DNA of 64,000 nt from Granulosicoccus sp045106475 (lineage in GTDB: Bacteria > Pseudomonadota > Gammaproteobacteria > Granulosicoccales > Granulosicoccaceae): NCBI GenBank assembly GCA_045106475.1, contig JBGCEO010000070.1:1-64000 (forward strand), in the 5' to 3' direction. The notes beneath the pieces are model-generated. The model saw nothing but the letters and a program-made list of their open reading frames with translations, had not been told where the DNA came from and made no database searches. Positions 9,002-17,827 of the stretch are shown in pieces; within the stretch, counting starts at the first letter, position 1, and each line of letters starts with the position of its first letter. A program made the translations under genes and the position numbers.

Positions 9002-9564
9002 CGAGACTCTCCCCCTGCCTGATAGGTCGAACCGCCCGGGGTATCCGCGGACCATTTTTTTCGTTTTCTTTTTTTGAATTCCTTGGGCTTGTAATGCTGC
9101 AAAACAAAATTTTCCATGTGCCGGTACAAATCCGCCGGGATTGGGGTAGAAAGAACTAGCTCATCTGTCTCCGCGCAAGCTGTTGCTTCATCATAGTCGA
9201 CCGTGACAATGACAGGCTGCATGGACACAGTGGCTGCATCTGCGACATCGCTATCATCACTGTCGTCCCGGCAAACTACGTAGACCAGGGGTTTGTCTCC
9301 AATCAAGGCATGCCAATAGCGCTCACACGCATCCTTGTAAAGGGTTAGTCGAAATCCGGACCAGGCGAACAAATCGCCCTTATCCGTAGTTCCAGATGCG
9401 ACGGCTCCGGTTGATGCAAGCGCTTCGGTGGCAACCAAACTCTCGCCAGTGGCAACCGTGTGCAGGTACCATGAAGGCATTGACCAGAACGAGCGCGTGA
9501 TCATCCGCCTCTCCAGCACCACGGTTGCCGCCAGGCTCAATCTGATTTGCGATTCGACACTCAT
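8998..9564 (-). CDS. DUF3305 domain protein, first gene of fdh operon
   Basis: This protein of about 188 residues has the DUF3305 pattern: a start region with VVLERRMITRSFWSMPSWY, a central GFRLTLYKDACERYWHAL, TVDYDEA, and the C-terminal basic stretch KEFKKRKRKKW. Its function is unknown; conservation beside formate dehydrogenases suggests maturation. ATG 9564 is the natural start. A TTG at 9576 has ACAGGCG just in front and cannot be excluded. It is the first gene of the minus-strand operon and faces fdhD across a 247-base intergenic region that must carry both promoters. Confidence 0.82.
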   Translation of the reverse strand: MSVESQIRLSLAATVVLERRMITRSFWSMPSWYLHTVATGESLVATEALASTGAVASGTTDKGDLFAWSGFRLTLYKDACERYWHALIGDKPLVYVVCRDDSDDSDVADAATVSMQPVIVTVDYDEATACAETDELVLSTPIPADLYRHMENFVLQHYKPKEFKKRKRKKWSADTPGGSTYQAGGESR

Positions 9565-9698
9565 GAGTTCAACCAACGCCTGTAACTATCTGCATTACTA
9601 TTGCACGAGACTCACAAGTGTTGAAGCCCCTGTTCACTGGCAGAGTGACAATTATCCTGTCGAAGACTCAGATAATTCATAAAGTTCACTAATTTAGC

Positions 9699-9709
9699 GA
9701 CAAATTGTC
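9699..9709. promoter_or_regulatory. Perfect 11-bp palindrome GACAAATTGTC
   Basis: This palindrome sits in the intergenic region between the divergent DUF3305 gene and fdhD. A partial copy of the half-site (GACAATT) occurs about 50 bases to the left. It could be an operator for the adjacent HTH/periplasmic-binding-like regulator, but short palindromes occur by chance and I see no well-formed -10/-35 box to anchor it. Confidence 0.25.
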
Positions 9710-9811
9710 CCAACTTGATCACTATCGCTCTAAAATGAAACAAGCTGCAGGCTGACTTGCGCTTACCAGACTTTTACAGTTACTACAGGCTTCTAAAGAA
9801 TTCGCAGCACG

Positions 9812-10693
9812 ATGCCAGAGAACGTTCTCTACCAACCCGTCATGAGCGATGAGGGCCTGTCCCCCGCACATGGCATTGTGGCCGTCAATGAGTTTGGCGA
9901 GTCTGTGGATGCTCACATTCCAGGCGAGCTGCCTTTGACCATCAGAGTTGATGGTATGGAGGTCGTAACCTTAATGACGCTGGGTACGCAACCCGAAGCG
10001 CTGACCCTTGGCTACATCCGCAATCAAAAATTGATTGAGGATATTGCGCTGATCAAATCAGTGCAGGTTGATTGGGATCGAGAAGTGGTTGATGTTGTCA
10101 CCCATGCCGGTAGCGGCATTGCAGACTGGCAGGAGAAAATGAAGCGCCGCATAGTTACCAGTGGTTGCGGACAAGGCACGATATTCAGCTGCACAGTAGA
10201 TAAGCTTTACGAAGTCAGCCTGAAAAAACCAACCCTCACTCAATCTGCAATTTATGAGCTGATCAGAAATGTCGGTCAGTTGAATGATGTTTATCGTGTG
10301 TCTGGGGCCGTACACGGGTGTGGCCTTTGCACTGAAACAGATTCCTTGATGCATATTGAGGATGTTGGCAGACATAACGCTGCTGACGCCATTGCCGGAC
10401 GAATGTGGCTACAAGGTATCGACGGCTCAGACAAGATTTTTTATACCACTGGCCGTTTGACCTCTGAAATTGTCATGAAAACCGCGTTCATGGGGATCCC
10501 TACCCTACTGTCCCGTTCGGGCGTGACGCAAATGGGCCTGGAGTTGGCACGCGAAATTGGCATGACCATGATTGCACGGGCAAAGGGCCGTCATTTTCTG
10601 ATTTACAACGGAGATGAAAACATGACCTTCGATGCGATCCCGCCAGAAAGACGCAAGCCGCCGCCAACTAAAGGTATGCGAGATCTAGCCTGA
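9812..10693 (+). CDS. fdhD: FdhD, formate dehydrogenase sulfurtransferase
   Basis: FdhD passes sulfur from a cysteine desulfurase to the Mo-bis-MGD cofactor, which is required for formate dehydrogenase activity. The 293-residue protein shows the family core: TSGCGQGT near residue 117, IEDVGRHNAADAIAG near 182, TTGRLTSEIVMKTA, and a C-terminal MTMIARAKGRHFLIYNG. In Escherichia coli the sulfur relay uses a CxxC motif (Cys121/Cys124). Here only Cys119 is kept at that place and the second position is Gly. A separate CxxC (Cys170, Cys173) occurs in VHGCGLC. The gene is divergent from the fdh operon and directly abuts the regulator gene. Confidence 0.95.
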   Translation: MPENVLYQPVMSDEGLSPAHGIVAVNEFGESVDAHIPGELPLTIRVDGMEVVTLMTLGTQPEALTLGYIRNQKLIEDIALIKSVQVDWDREVVDVVTHAGSGIADWQEKMKRRIVTSGCGQGTIFSCTVDKLYEVSLKKPTLTQSAIYELIRNVGQLNDVYRVSGAVHGCGLCTETDSLMHIEDVGRHNAADAIAGRMWLQGIDGSDKIFYTTGRLTSEIVMKTAFMGIPTLLSRSGVTQMGLELAREIGMTMIARAKGRHFLIYNGDENMTFDAIPPERRKPPPTKGMRDLA

Positions 10694-11653
10694 ATGAGCA
10701 CTGACATGCCAACTGAGAAGCTGGCTGTCGCCAGCACGGGTATGACTAGCTCTGCGTTCATGACGGTTCCGCAGCTTGCGGAGCTTTTGCATGTCAATGA
10801 AAAAAAAATATATCAGCTGGCAGGCTGCGGAGAAATTCCCGGTACAAAAGTCACTGGAAAATGGATTTTTCCGAGACGGCTTATTGAAGACTGGTTGTTA
10901 GAAAACAGCCATGGTGGCGTGATGCATGATCGGCTACTTATAGCGGGTAGCGACGATCGGCTGGTACATCACGTTGCAAGTCGGGCTGCAATAGACTGGC
11001 AGCAGCATGCGCTGGTCAGCTACAGCCCATCCGGTACCCGACATGGATTGCGCATGCTGGACAGTGGTCGAATCGATGCCTGCTTTATCAACTGGGGCGC
11101 TAGTGAAGATACAGCGCGTCGTCATCTTGGCCTTTTGCGCTGCTACAGAAACCACCAAAGCTGGGTGATCGTACGCTGTTTGCAACGAAGTCAAGGCATC
11201 GTGATGGCCAAGCATGTTCGCGACACAAACGATACCACCAGCAAAGACTTGCTTTCTAACCTCATCAAGAACACTCAACTGCGTTGGGCAATGCGTCAAA
11301 ATGATTCGGGGACTGAACGCTTGCTTGAGGATCTATGTTCTGCTCATGGTCAAGCGCTGGGCACTCTGCAGGTATCTACTCATTGCAACAGCGAGCGCAG
11401 CGCTGTCGCGGCTGTTAACACAGGTCAAGCGGATTTAAGCTGCGGTGTTCAAAGCACTGCTATGGAATTTGAGCTGCCCTATGCTGCAGTTGCAGATGTT
11501 TCTTTGGATTTAGTGCTTACACGCAAAACCTACTTTCGCACCCTGGTGCAGGATTTTATTGAGCGGATACGGGATGAATCAGCGCATTCTCTGGCAAGTC
11601 AACTTGGCGGATACGAGCTACTGCCCAATGCTCAGCTCATGACCATTGACTAG
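10694..11653 (+). CDS. Excisionase-HTH plus periplasmic-binding-like regulator
   Basis: This 319-residue protein has an N-terminal excisionase/MerR-type helix-turn-helix (TVPQLAELLHVNEKKIYQLAGCGEIPG, then GKWIFPRRLIEDWL, about residues 23-68). A domain resembling substrate-binding proteins follows, about residues 80-310 (for example SGRIDACFINWG and a C-terminal TYFRTLVQDFIERI). Proteins of this build are often placed beside molybdoenzyme genes and are thought to sense molybdate, tungstate or a cofactor precursor. The ATG follows the fdhD stop immediately, so the two are almost certainly one transcript. It is the obvious candidate regulator of the fdh locus. The ligand is unknown. Confidence 0.83.
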   Translation: MSTDMPTEKLAVASTGMTSSAFMTVPQLAELLHVNEKKIYQLAGCGEIPGTKVTGKWIFPRRLIEDWLLENSHGGVMHDRLLIAGSDDRLVHHVASRAAIDWQQHALVSYSPSGTRHGLRMLDSGRIDACFINWGASEDTARRHLGLLRCYRNHQSWVIVRCLQRSQGIVMAKHVRDTNDTTSKDLLSNLIKNTQLRWAMRQNDSGTERLLEDLCSAHGQALGTLQVSTHCNSERSAVAAVNTGQADLSCGVQSTAMEFELPYAAVADVSLDLVLTRKTYFRTLVQDFIERIRDESAHSLASQLGGYELLPNAQLMTID

Positions 11654-11739
11654 CCCTTACTGCACCGTTTGCGCGAATCCAGCCCAACTCTTGAGTAGCC
11701 ACCACGATGGATAACTCATTGTTACCGACTTTGGCCTAA

Positions 11740-13944
11740 CTAACTACCTGTGGCGGCAAATTGCTCACCGACGAGCCCCTGCGAACGCATGCGCTCACCC
11801 ATGTTCCGATCAAATACCCTAAGCACTTGCTCCTGACGCAGGGTTAGAGCGGTGATTTTTTCAGTTGTATCGATTTTTAGTTCCTGACGAATCTCCTGCC
11901 TGCGCAATGCACTTCGTCGGTATTCAACAAACGTTGCTTCGCTTCGATCAGACCCAAGAACGGCATCTTTGGCATAGAGCGTCGTAAAACCAATACAAGG
12001 CAGACGACCAGTTGAAAGCGATTCTTCTAGTAAGTCATCGTTTAGCAGTCCGAACAAAGCACGTTCTGAAAATTGCTCTTCATTGACGTTTCTGTCATAG
12101 AACAAACTGATCAAGTTTGATCGCTGTACGGTACTCAAACCATATTCGCGGGCGAGAATTGCAAGGTTCTGAGTAGCGTACATATCCTGGTAGGTAAGCA
12201 CAGTCTCCAGAATGGCAGAACCTGCGCGTAATCTCACTGTGTTGACATGATGTGGCCTTGATGCGTACTTGGGATCAACTTCACTTTCTTTGATTTCGAT
12301 GAGCAAACGCTCGATCAAAGGATGCACGATTGCGCCACGATCTCGTTCGGCCCAATAGATGCGCGCGCCGCTGTGACGCCAGTGTCCCAACATAAGCTCG
12401 GGATCACGTATACCCTCCTCCAGCGAAACCACGGTATCTAATAATTTGATAACGATACCTGCCAGGGTATAAGGCACCTCAGCCTCGGTCGCCCTTACGG
12501 TCATATCAGTAAAGCGACCCACATTGTACTGAGCTTGTGGTAGCAGTAGATGCGGTTGTTTCAACGTCAATTTCGCTTTACTGGCACCTGCCGAGTGCAC
12601 AGCAGAATCCGTCAACTCTGACACCATCGCGGCAATCGGTCCGCCAAATCTGAACTGTATCTTGCGCAGCGAGTGTCCATAGCCGGTTACTCGCTCAGAG
12701 CCATCCTCGACAACATCGTGCAACATGGCCAAGGTCACAATCAGAGGTTCCAAGGCGCGCCCCAGAACTCTCTCGGCAATAGCAGATATGCGAAACGCAT
12801 GGGCCGCCATGGTGCTTAATGACTTACGCCTTCCTTTTTCGAGCGAGCGCATCATTTCCAAACTGGCAATGTGCACGGCTTCGATTGAATTGGGTGCTTC
12901 CGAGACCACAAAGTACTCCATCACCGGTAAGTTGATATGCACTTCATGCACAGCTTTACCTCGTCTGCCTGATAAGCGCTCAAGCTTTGCATGGTCGTCC
13001 AATGCATCGCGCACAGCCATTAACAGAGTATTTTTCAACGGTTCACGCAACGCATAGTGATCTACGCCAGCTAGCTGGAAAGCCGAATTAGTGAGCAAGT
13101 AATGTTTTTGCAGATAGGGTCTTTCGGGAAAAGCTGAGCTGCAATCAACGCCCAGGGCTTCGAGATCCAGCCTTTGTTCAGCGTCCATGAAACTGATGAC
13201 TTTGTCTCCTGCTGCTCTGGCGATCAAGCGCAAGCGGCTGGCTTGAACGGCTGCAACAGCCGTAGCCATTTCTGGACTGGGGGGTTCAGGGGGAGCATCG
13301 CCAGTCTCGATGGCTGCTTCAAATGATGCAAGATAGGCTGCTAGTTCACTGACCATTTTGGACACTGAATCACCGAACCAGGTGAAAATATAGGTATCGT
13401 CTACGACCTCGTGGTCATCTGAGGAGAAGGCACTATAACGATAGGCTTTTTGATAGGAATCCTGCAGCATGGTAGCCACGATAAGATCATGTGACATCGA
13501 AGGCATGCCTTTACCATGAGCTCCATAAAGACGAACTCCAAGCAGCATATTGGCCGCCAGCACTGCTTGATGAATCGTCGGTTCAAGTTTAGGCAAACGA
13601 TTTGTGTTGATCAGCCTGTCCTTGCCGGCAACCCTAATGTCTAGCGATTCTGGCCGAATAGTGTCCGGATCAATATCCTGCTCTGCATAGAATTCTGCAG
13701 CCAGTAGGTCACGGCCGCGCAGGGTATGGAATAGCTCATTCGGTAAGGAAGACAAGGGCACATGGTGCTCGACCTCCTTAGCGATCCATTTGCGCGAAAG
13801 CGTGCCTACTATCGCTCGTTCCATATCAGAAGTGCCGGCAAGAACACCGTATGCTCTGACAAGTTTGACTAGATCCGTGAGCGGATATGCTCGCGCCACT
13901 TTGATATTTCCGAAAACGCCGTTTATTGGGCCCAAGAATAGCAA
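11740..13944 (-). CDS. Large protein with RelA/SpoT-type HD hydrolase domain
   Basis: This 734-residue protein has a complete HD-phosphohydrolase motif of the RelA/SpoT type in its middle: His382 (MAAHAFRIS), His409-Asp410 with Glu413-Asp414 (MLHDVVEDG) and Asp503 (VIKLLDTVVSLEEG). That ED dyad is the hallmark of (p)ppGpp hydrolases. No synthetase, TGS or ACT domain is visible. The N-terminal 350 residues and C-terminal 180 residues match nothing I recognise, and there is no membrane segment. The only usable starts are non-ATG: TTG 13944 is taken here, and a GTG about 15 codons later is possible. It lies 137 bases downstream of the sensor kinase on the same strand. Alarmone or nucleotide hydrolysis is inferred. 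Confidence 0.72.
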   Translation of the reverse strand: MLFLGPINGVFGNIKVARAYPLTDLVKLVRAYGVLAGTSDMERAIVGTLSRKWIAKEVEHHVPLSSLPNELFHTLRGRDLLAAEFYAEQDIDPDTIRPESLDIRVAGKDRLINTNRLPKLEPTIHQAVLAANMLLGVRLYGAHGKGMPSMSHDLIVATMLQDSYQKAYRYSAFSSDDHEVVDDTYIFTWFGDSVSKMVSELAAYLASFEAAIETGDAPPEPPSPEMATAVAAVQASRLRLIARAAGDKVISFMDAEQRLDLEALGVDCSSAFPERPYLQKHYLLTNSAFQLAGVDHYALREPLKNTLLMAVRDALDDHAKLERLSGRRGKAVHEVHINLPVMEYFVVSEAPNSIEAVHIASLEMMRSLEKGRRKSLSTMAAHAFRISAIAERVLGRALEPLIVTLAMLHDVVEDGSERVTGYGHSLRKIQFRFGGPIAAMVSELTDSAVHSAGASKAKLTLKQPHLLLPQAQYNVGRFTDMTVRATEAEVPYTLAGIVIKLLDTVVSLEEGIRDPELMLGHWRHSGARIYWAERDRGAIVHPLIERLLIEIKESEVDPKYASRPHHVNTVRLRAGSAILETVLTYQDMYATQNLAILAREYGLSTVQRSNLISLFYDRNVNEEQFSERALFGLLNDDLLEESLSTGRLPCIGFTTLYAKDAVLGSDRSEATFVEYRRSALRRQEIRQELKIDTTEKITALTLRQEQVLRVFDRNMGERMRSQGLVGEQFAATGS

Positions 13945-14081
13945 TACAGGGCAATTTTTAAACCGTACTTTTACCTGCCAGCCGGACGGTAATGTAAAAA
14001 AATATTAACAAGCGAGAAAACGATCGACTGCGTCGCCTTTTACAATAGTCTAGTTTCAAACTTTATGTGGTAACGGCACTT

Positions 14082-16277
14082 TTACATCACACCGATGTTG
14101 AGCTGAGACTGCATGCCAGGCAACATGACTTCGAACTCACTACCTTCCCCAAGTTGCGAATGCACCCGAATATCGCCTGCGAAACGCCTGACAATTCCAT
14201 AGCTGACGGAGAGCCCCAAACCCGTCCCTTTTACTTTTCCGCTGGTGAAAAAAGGATCAAAAACGCGTTGAACATGTTGCGGGTCGATACCGCAACCCGT
14301 GTCTCTAATCAGAATCGATACAGTATCGTTGCCCACATCCAGTGATTCGATATCAATGCGCCCATCTTGCTCGATCGCATGAATGGCATTGCTGATGAGG
14401 TTGACCAGTATCTGCTGTAATTCCTGGCGGTCTATCAAGGCGAGCAATTTACCCTGATGAGATTGTCTGACATGAATTTGTCGGCCGTCGAGCTCATGCG
14501 TTAACAATTTCAAGGTATCACTAATCACCAATTGCAAAGGCACTGCTTCCCGGACGGCTGGACTGAGGTCAGAGACTTCGGGGCTCAACTCAAGCAGGCT
14601 GGCACCTGGCGACATGACTGCATTTGAAACCGACTGGGCAAGATCAGGTTTATCATGCTGGTTGTGGATCTCAGATCTGGAGTACTTGAGTAGCCGATCC
14701 GTGATGGAACGTATGCGATAGACCTGCTCAATAATCAGATCTATCTCTGTTTGCACGTTTTCGCGAGAGGCACCCATGTCGGCGATCAGCACATCCATAT
14801 TCCCAAGAATCACCGCGGTCGGATTATTAATCTCGTGCGCCACCCCGGCAGTCAGTTCACCCAAAGCAGCCAGTTTTTCAGCATTAGCCAATTGCCGGCG
14901 AGTTTGATGTAACAAGGTGATCGAATCCTGCAGTCGCTGATTCTGCATTTCCAGTTCGGCCGTTCTGTGCTGAACCTTCTCTTCCAACAGTAGTGCGTCC
15001 TTTTCGATGCGTGCCCGATGAGTTTCGAGCGTGTCGAGCATGGAGTCAAATTGAGTGGCCAGTTCACCAATCTCATTGCCGGTTGGGATCGGACCAATTC
15101 GCTTGTACTCGCCGGCAGCTGTTGCCCGTACAACCGATGTCATTGTTTCAATAGGTGTAAAAATAGCGCGGGCGCCGGCTATGGCCGCAAACATCGCTAA
15201 GAGGCTACCGGCCAAAACCAGCGCAGACAAAACGGCAATCGCGGTAAACAACTCTTCGCGAAAAGGGGCCTCTAGATAGCCGGCGTAAAGCATACCAACG
15301 CGTTCGCCTGCCACATCAATAATGGGCTCATAGGCGGAGATGTACCAGTCGTTTACTACAAACGCTCTGTCCACCCAGGATACTCCTTGCGTCAGTACCG
15401 TATCCCTTACTTCTTCAGAGACCCGGGTTCCAAGGGCACGAGAATCATCTGCCGTAGGTACATTGGTGCTTATTCGAACATCCTCAAGAAAAACCGTGAC
15501 AGTGCCGCGGCTTCCTGGCGCAAGACTGCCCGGTCCATAGACAAGGTCACGTATCTCGTCGACAAAACCAAAATTTCGATTGAGCAGCAAGCCTGCTTCG
15601 AGCAATGCAACCCGGCGCCCCTGATCGTCAATTACTGGCTGCAAGCTGCGAATGATCATTGCCCGATCTTCATTGATTCTTTGCGAGGGAGCAGCTCGCG
15701 CCGTTTCAACCAACGGAAGCAGGACCGTGCTTGCATCCACTCCGGCCTCGCGCTGCCACTCGTCTACCTGGTAGATTTCGATGCCCGTTGCGCCAACTGA
15801 AATTTGATCATCGATCGTCGTGTTTATAAGCGCATCATTCAAAGGCGAGTAGCGCAGCAGGTGTGACTGCCAGCGCGCATCGCGAAGAATTTGCTTTCCG
15901 TCAGCGGAAAGTAGTTTCAAAAAATCAAAACCACCGGACTCCCGTCGACGACTGAGTAGAGTATCCAATTGCCGGGTGTCATCCACAGCAAGATTACGAG
16001 TCAGTGCCGCACTGTTTGCCAGCCATGACAATTCGCGTTGAACATCGGATTGAATACGAAAAAAGCTATCGTGAGCAACTCGTAAATCTGTGTTTACCTT
16101 GGTAAACAATTGTTCGTACGTATAATCTATCGACCATTTCGACGCAAACAGGATAACCGTGCCGCTCAGTAACACTAATGGTACTAACACCAGTGTGAGC
16201 AGTGTGTAGCGTAGACTCGAGAAACGGGCTGACAAACCAGCACGAAGCACATTTAGAATCGAGCCGAGATTTTTCAC
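14082..16277 (-). CDS. Cache-HAMP sensor histidine kinase
   Basis: This 731-residue membrane kinase has a first membrane helix near residues 24-46, a large periplasmic Cache-like sensor (about 50-335), a second helix near 343-368, HAMP (about 370-420), a coiled coil, then the phospho-accepting His481 in GVAHEINNP. ATP-binding boxes DTGCGID and GTGLGLS follow near the C terminus. It should phosphorylate the response regulator encoded just upstream. The start is GTG 16277, overlapping that gene's stop (GTGA), so the two are translationally coupled. The ligand is unknown; the HEINNP H-box resembles kinases that partner with sigma54-type regulators. Confidence 0.9.
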   Translation of the reverse strand: MKNLGSILNVLRAGLSARFSSLRYTLLTLVLVPLVLLSGTVILFASKWSIDYTYEQLFTKVNTDLRVAHDSFFRIQSDVQRELSWLANSAALTRNLAVDDTRQLDTLLSRRRESGGFDFLKLLSADGKQILRDARWQSHLLRYSPLNDALINTTIDDQISVGATGIEIYQVDEWQREAGVDASTVLLPLVETARAAPSQRINEDRAMIIRSLQPVIDDQGRRVALLEAGLLLNRNFGFVDEIRDLVYGPGSLAPGSRGTVTVFLEDVRISTNVPTADDSRALGTRVSEEVRDTVLTQGVSWVDRAFVVNDWYISAYEPIIDVAGERVGMLYAGYLEAPFREELFTAIAVLSALVLAGSLLAMFAAIAGARAIFTPIETMTSVVRATAAGEYKRIGPIPTGNEIGELATQFDSMLDTLETHRARIEKDALLLEEKVQHRTAELEMQNQRLQDSITLLHQTRRQLANAEKLAALGELTAGVAHEINNPTAVILGNMDVLIADMGASRENVQTEIDLIIEQVYRIRSITDRLLKYSRSEIHNQHDKPDLAQSVSNAVMSPGASLLELSPEVSDLSPAVREAVPLQLVISDTLKLLTHELDGRQIHVRQSHQGKLLALIDRQELQQILVNLISNAIHAIEQDGRIDIESLDVGNDTVSILIRDTGCGIDPQHVQRVFDPFFTSGKVKGTGLGLSVSYGIVRRFAGDIRVHSQLGEGSEFEVMLPGMQSQLNIGVM

Positions 16278-17683
16278 GGATCTTCTTCGTCAGAACCGTA
16301 CCAAAGTGTTTGCTTACGCTCCAGAGTCTTTCGCGAGACACCCAGCAGTCGAGCAGCGGCTGATTTATTGTTGTTTACCGAGTCCAGCACCGCTTCAATA
16401 TGTGATCTTTCTACACTCTCTATTGTCCAGTCCAGTGGATAGCCCGGACCACTCCATGATTGTTGCTCAGCAGTTGAGCGCAGGCTATCAGAGGGTAACT
16501 GCCCCAGCAGTAGTGTTCGTTCAACGACGTTTCGCAACTCACGCACATTTCCCGGCCAGTAGTAGCTGTTTAGTTGCTCCCAATCAGTATGCATGAGTTC
16601 TACAGGCAACAAGCGCAGTTCGGCCGATAGACGTTCCATGAAGTACTGCACCAGAAGTTCAATATCACGCCCTCTCTCTCTCAATGGAGGAACCGATATA
16701 GGCAGAACGTTCAGTCGGTAGTACAGGTCGGAGCGAAATGACCCTGACTCGGTTAGCTGCTCCAGGTCGCGGGTAGTTGAAACAATGACACGCACGTCGA
16801 CTGGAATTTCTCGGCTTCCGCCCATTGGGCGAATTACTCCCAGTTCCAAAACGCGTAACAGCTTTGCCTGGGCAGAAAAACTTAACTGCCCAATCTCGTC
16901 CAGAAACAAGGTGCCTTTACTCGCATGCACAAACAGACCGTCACGGGTCTCGCTGGCACCAATAAACGCCCCCTTGAGATAACCAAACAGCTCTCGGTCA
17001 AAGTCCTCCTCATTTAGCGTACCGCAGTTAAGTGTCACAAACGCACCGCTGCGCCTGCTCAAGGAATGAATCGCTCGAGCTACCAATGCCTTGCCAGTGC
17101 CTGTCTCTCCTTGCACCAACACATTGGATTGGGTAGGTGCAGCGCGCTGAACAAGCATCAAAACGTCCTTGATGACTGGACTGTCCCCAATAACGCCGTC
17201 ATCATCTTTCATTTGCTCTAACTGCAATTTCAGCAGAGAGTTCTCACGCTGAATCTGTCCACGCATCAGCGCGCGTTGCATCGAAATGAACATCTGCTCC
17301 GTGCGAAATGGCTTCATGATGAAATCGTCCGCACCATTGCGTAATGCCGCTATGGCCATTTCAAGATCTGCATAGGCGGTCATATAAATGACATGGGTGC
17401 GTACACCACGCTCGCGCAACTTGCCGAGCCAAGCTAGACCCGAGAGTCCAGGCAAGCGAATATCAACTAACAGTAGGTCAAAATGGTATCGAAGCCGCAG
17501 AGCCTCAGCTTCCTCTGCACTGCCTGCCACCTCCAGAAGAGCGCATCGATTTTCCAGAGCTCGCTTTAAGAAGTTGCGCATACCTGGTTCGTCGTCAACG
17601 ACCAGAATCGCAGCCGAGCGAAGCAGTCTATTGAATTCCAGCTCGCCGGATGGTTCGGGATTTATTGAGTTCAGGGCTTGCAC
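16274..17683 (-). CDS. NtrC-type response regulator with altered GAFTGA loop
   Basis: This 469-residue protein has a receiver domain (acidic pocket DDE near 30-32, phospho-accepting Asp74, Lys124), an AAA+ domain and a C-terminal Fis-type HTH (NKSAAARLLGVSRKTLERK). Walker A is GETGTGKA (192-199), Walker B is LFLDE (259-263), and the arginine-finger region FRSDLYYRLNVLP is intact. The sigma54-contact loop, normally GAFTGA, reads GAFIGA at 238-243. Threonine there is nearly invariant and critical for contacting sigma54, so this regulator may be impaired or use a changed mechanism. It is cotranscribed with the kinase. Target genes are unknown; the HD-protein gene downstream and the kinase itself are candidates. 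Confidence 0.92.
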   Translation of the reverse strand: MQALNSINPEPSGELEFNRLLRSAAILVVDDEPGMRNFLKRALENRCALLEVAGSAEEAEALRLRYHFDLLLVDIRLPGLSGLAWLGKLRERGVRTHVIYMTAYADLEMAIAALRNGADDFIMKPFRTEQMFISMQRALMRGQIQRENSLLKLQLEQMKDDDGVIGDSPVIKDVLMLVQRAAPTQSNVLVQGETGTGKALVARAIHSLSRRSGAFVTLNCGTLNEEDFDRELFGYLKGAFIGASETRDGLFVHASKGTLFLDEIGQLSFSAQAKLLRVLELGVIRPMGGSREIPVDVRVIVSTTRDLEQLTESGSFRSDLYYRLNVLPISVPPLRERGRDIELLVQYFMERLSAELRLLPVELMHTDWEQLNSYYWPGNVRELRNVVERTLLLGQLPSDSLRSTAEQQSWSGPGYPLDWTIESVERSHIEAVLDSVNNNKSAAARLLGVSRKTLERKQTLWYGSDEEDP

Positions 17684-17827
17684 TACGAATTTTTAATTAT
17701 TGGTCAGCGATAACAGATCCGAATGAACGCTCATTCGTACAAGAATACAAGCAAGCGTAAACTAGTGGGAACGGGTGGTCAAAAAGAATGGTATTTTCTG
17801 CACATCGCAAGGCTTAACACTCACTAC

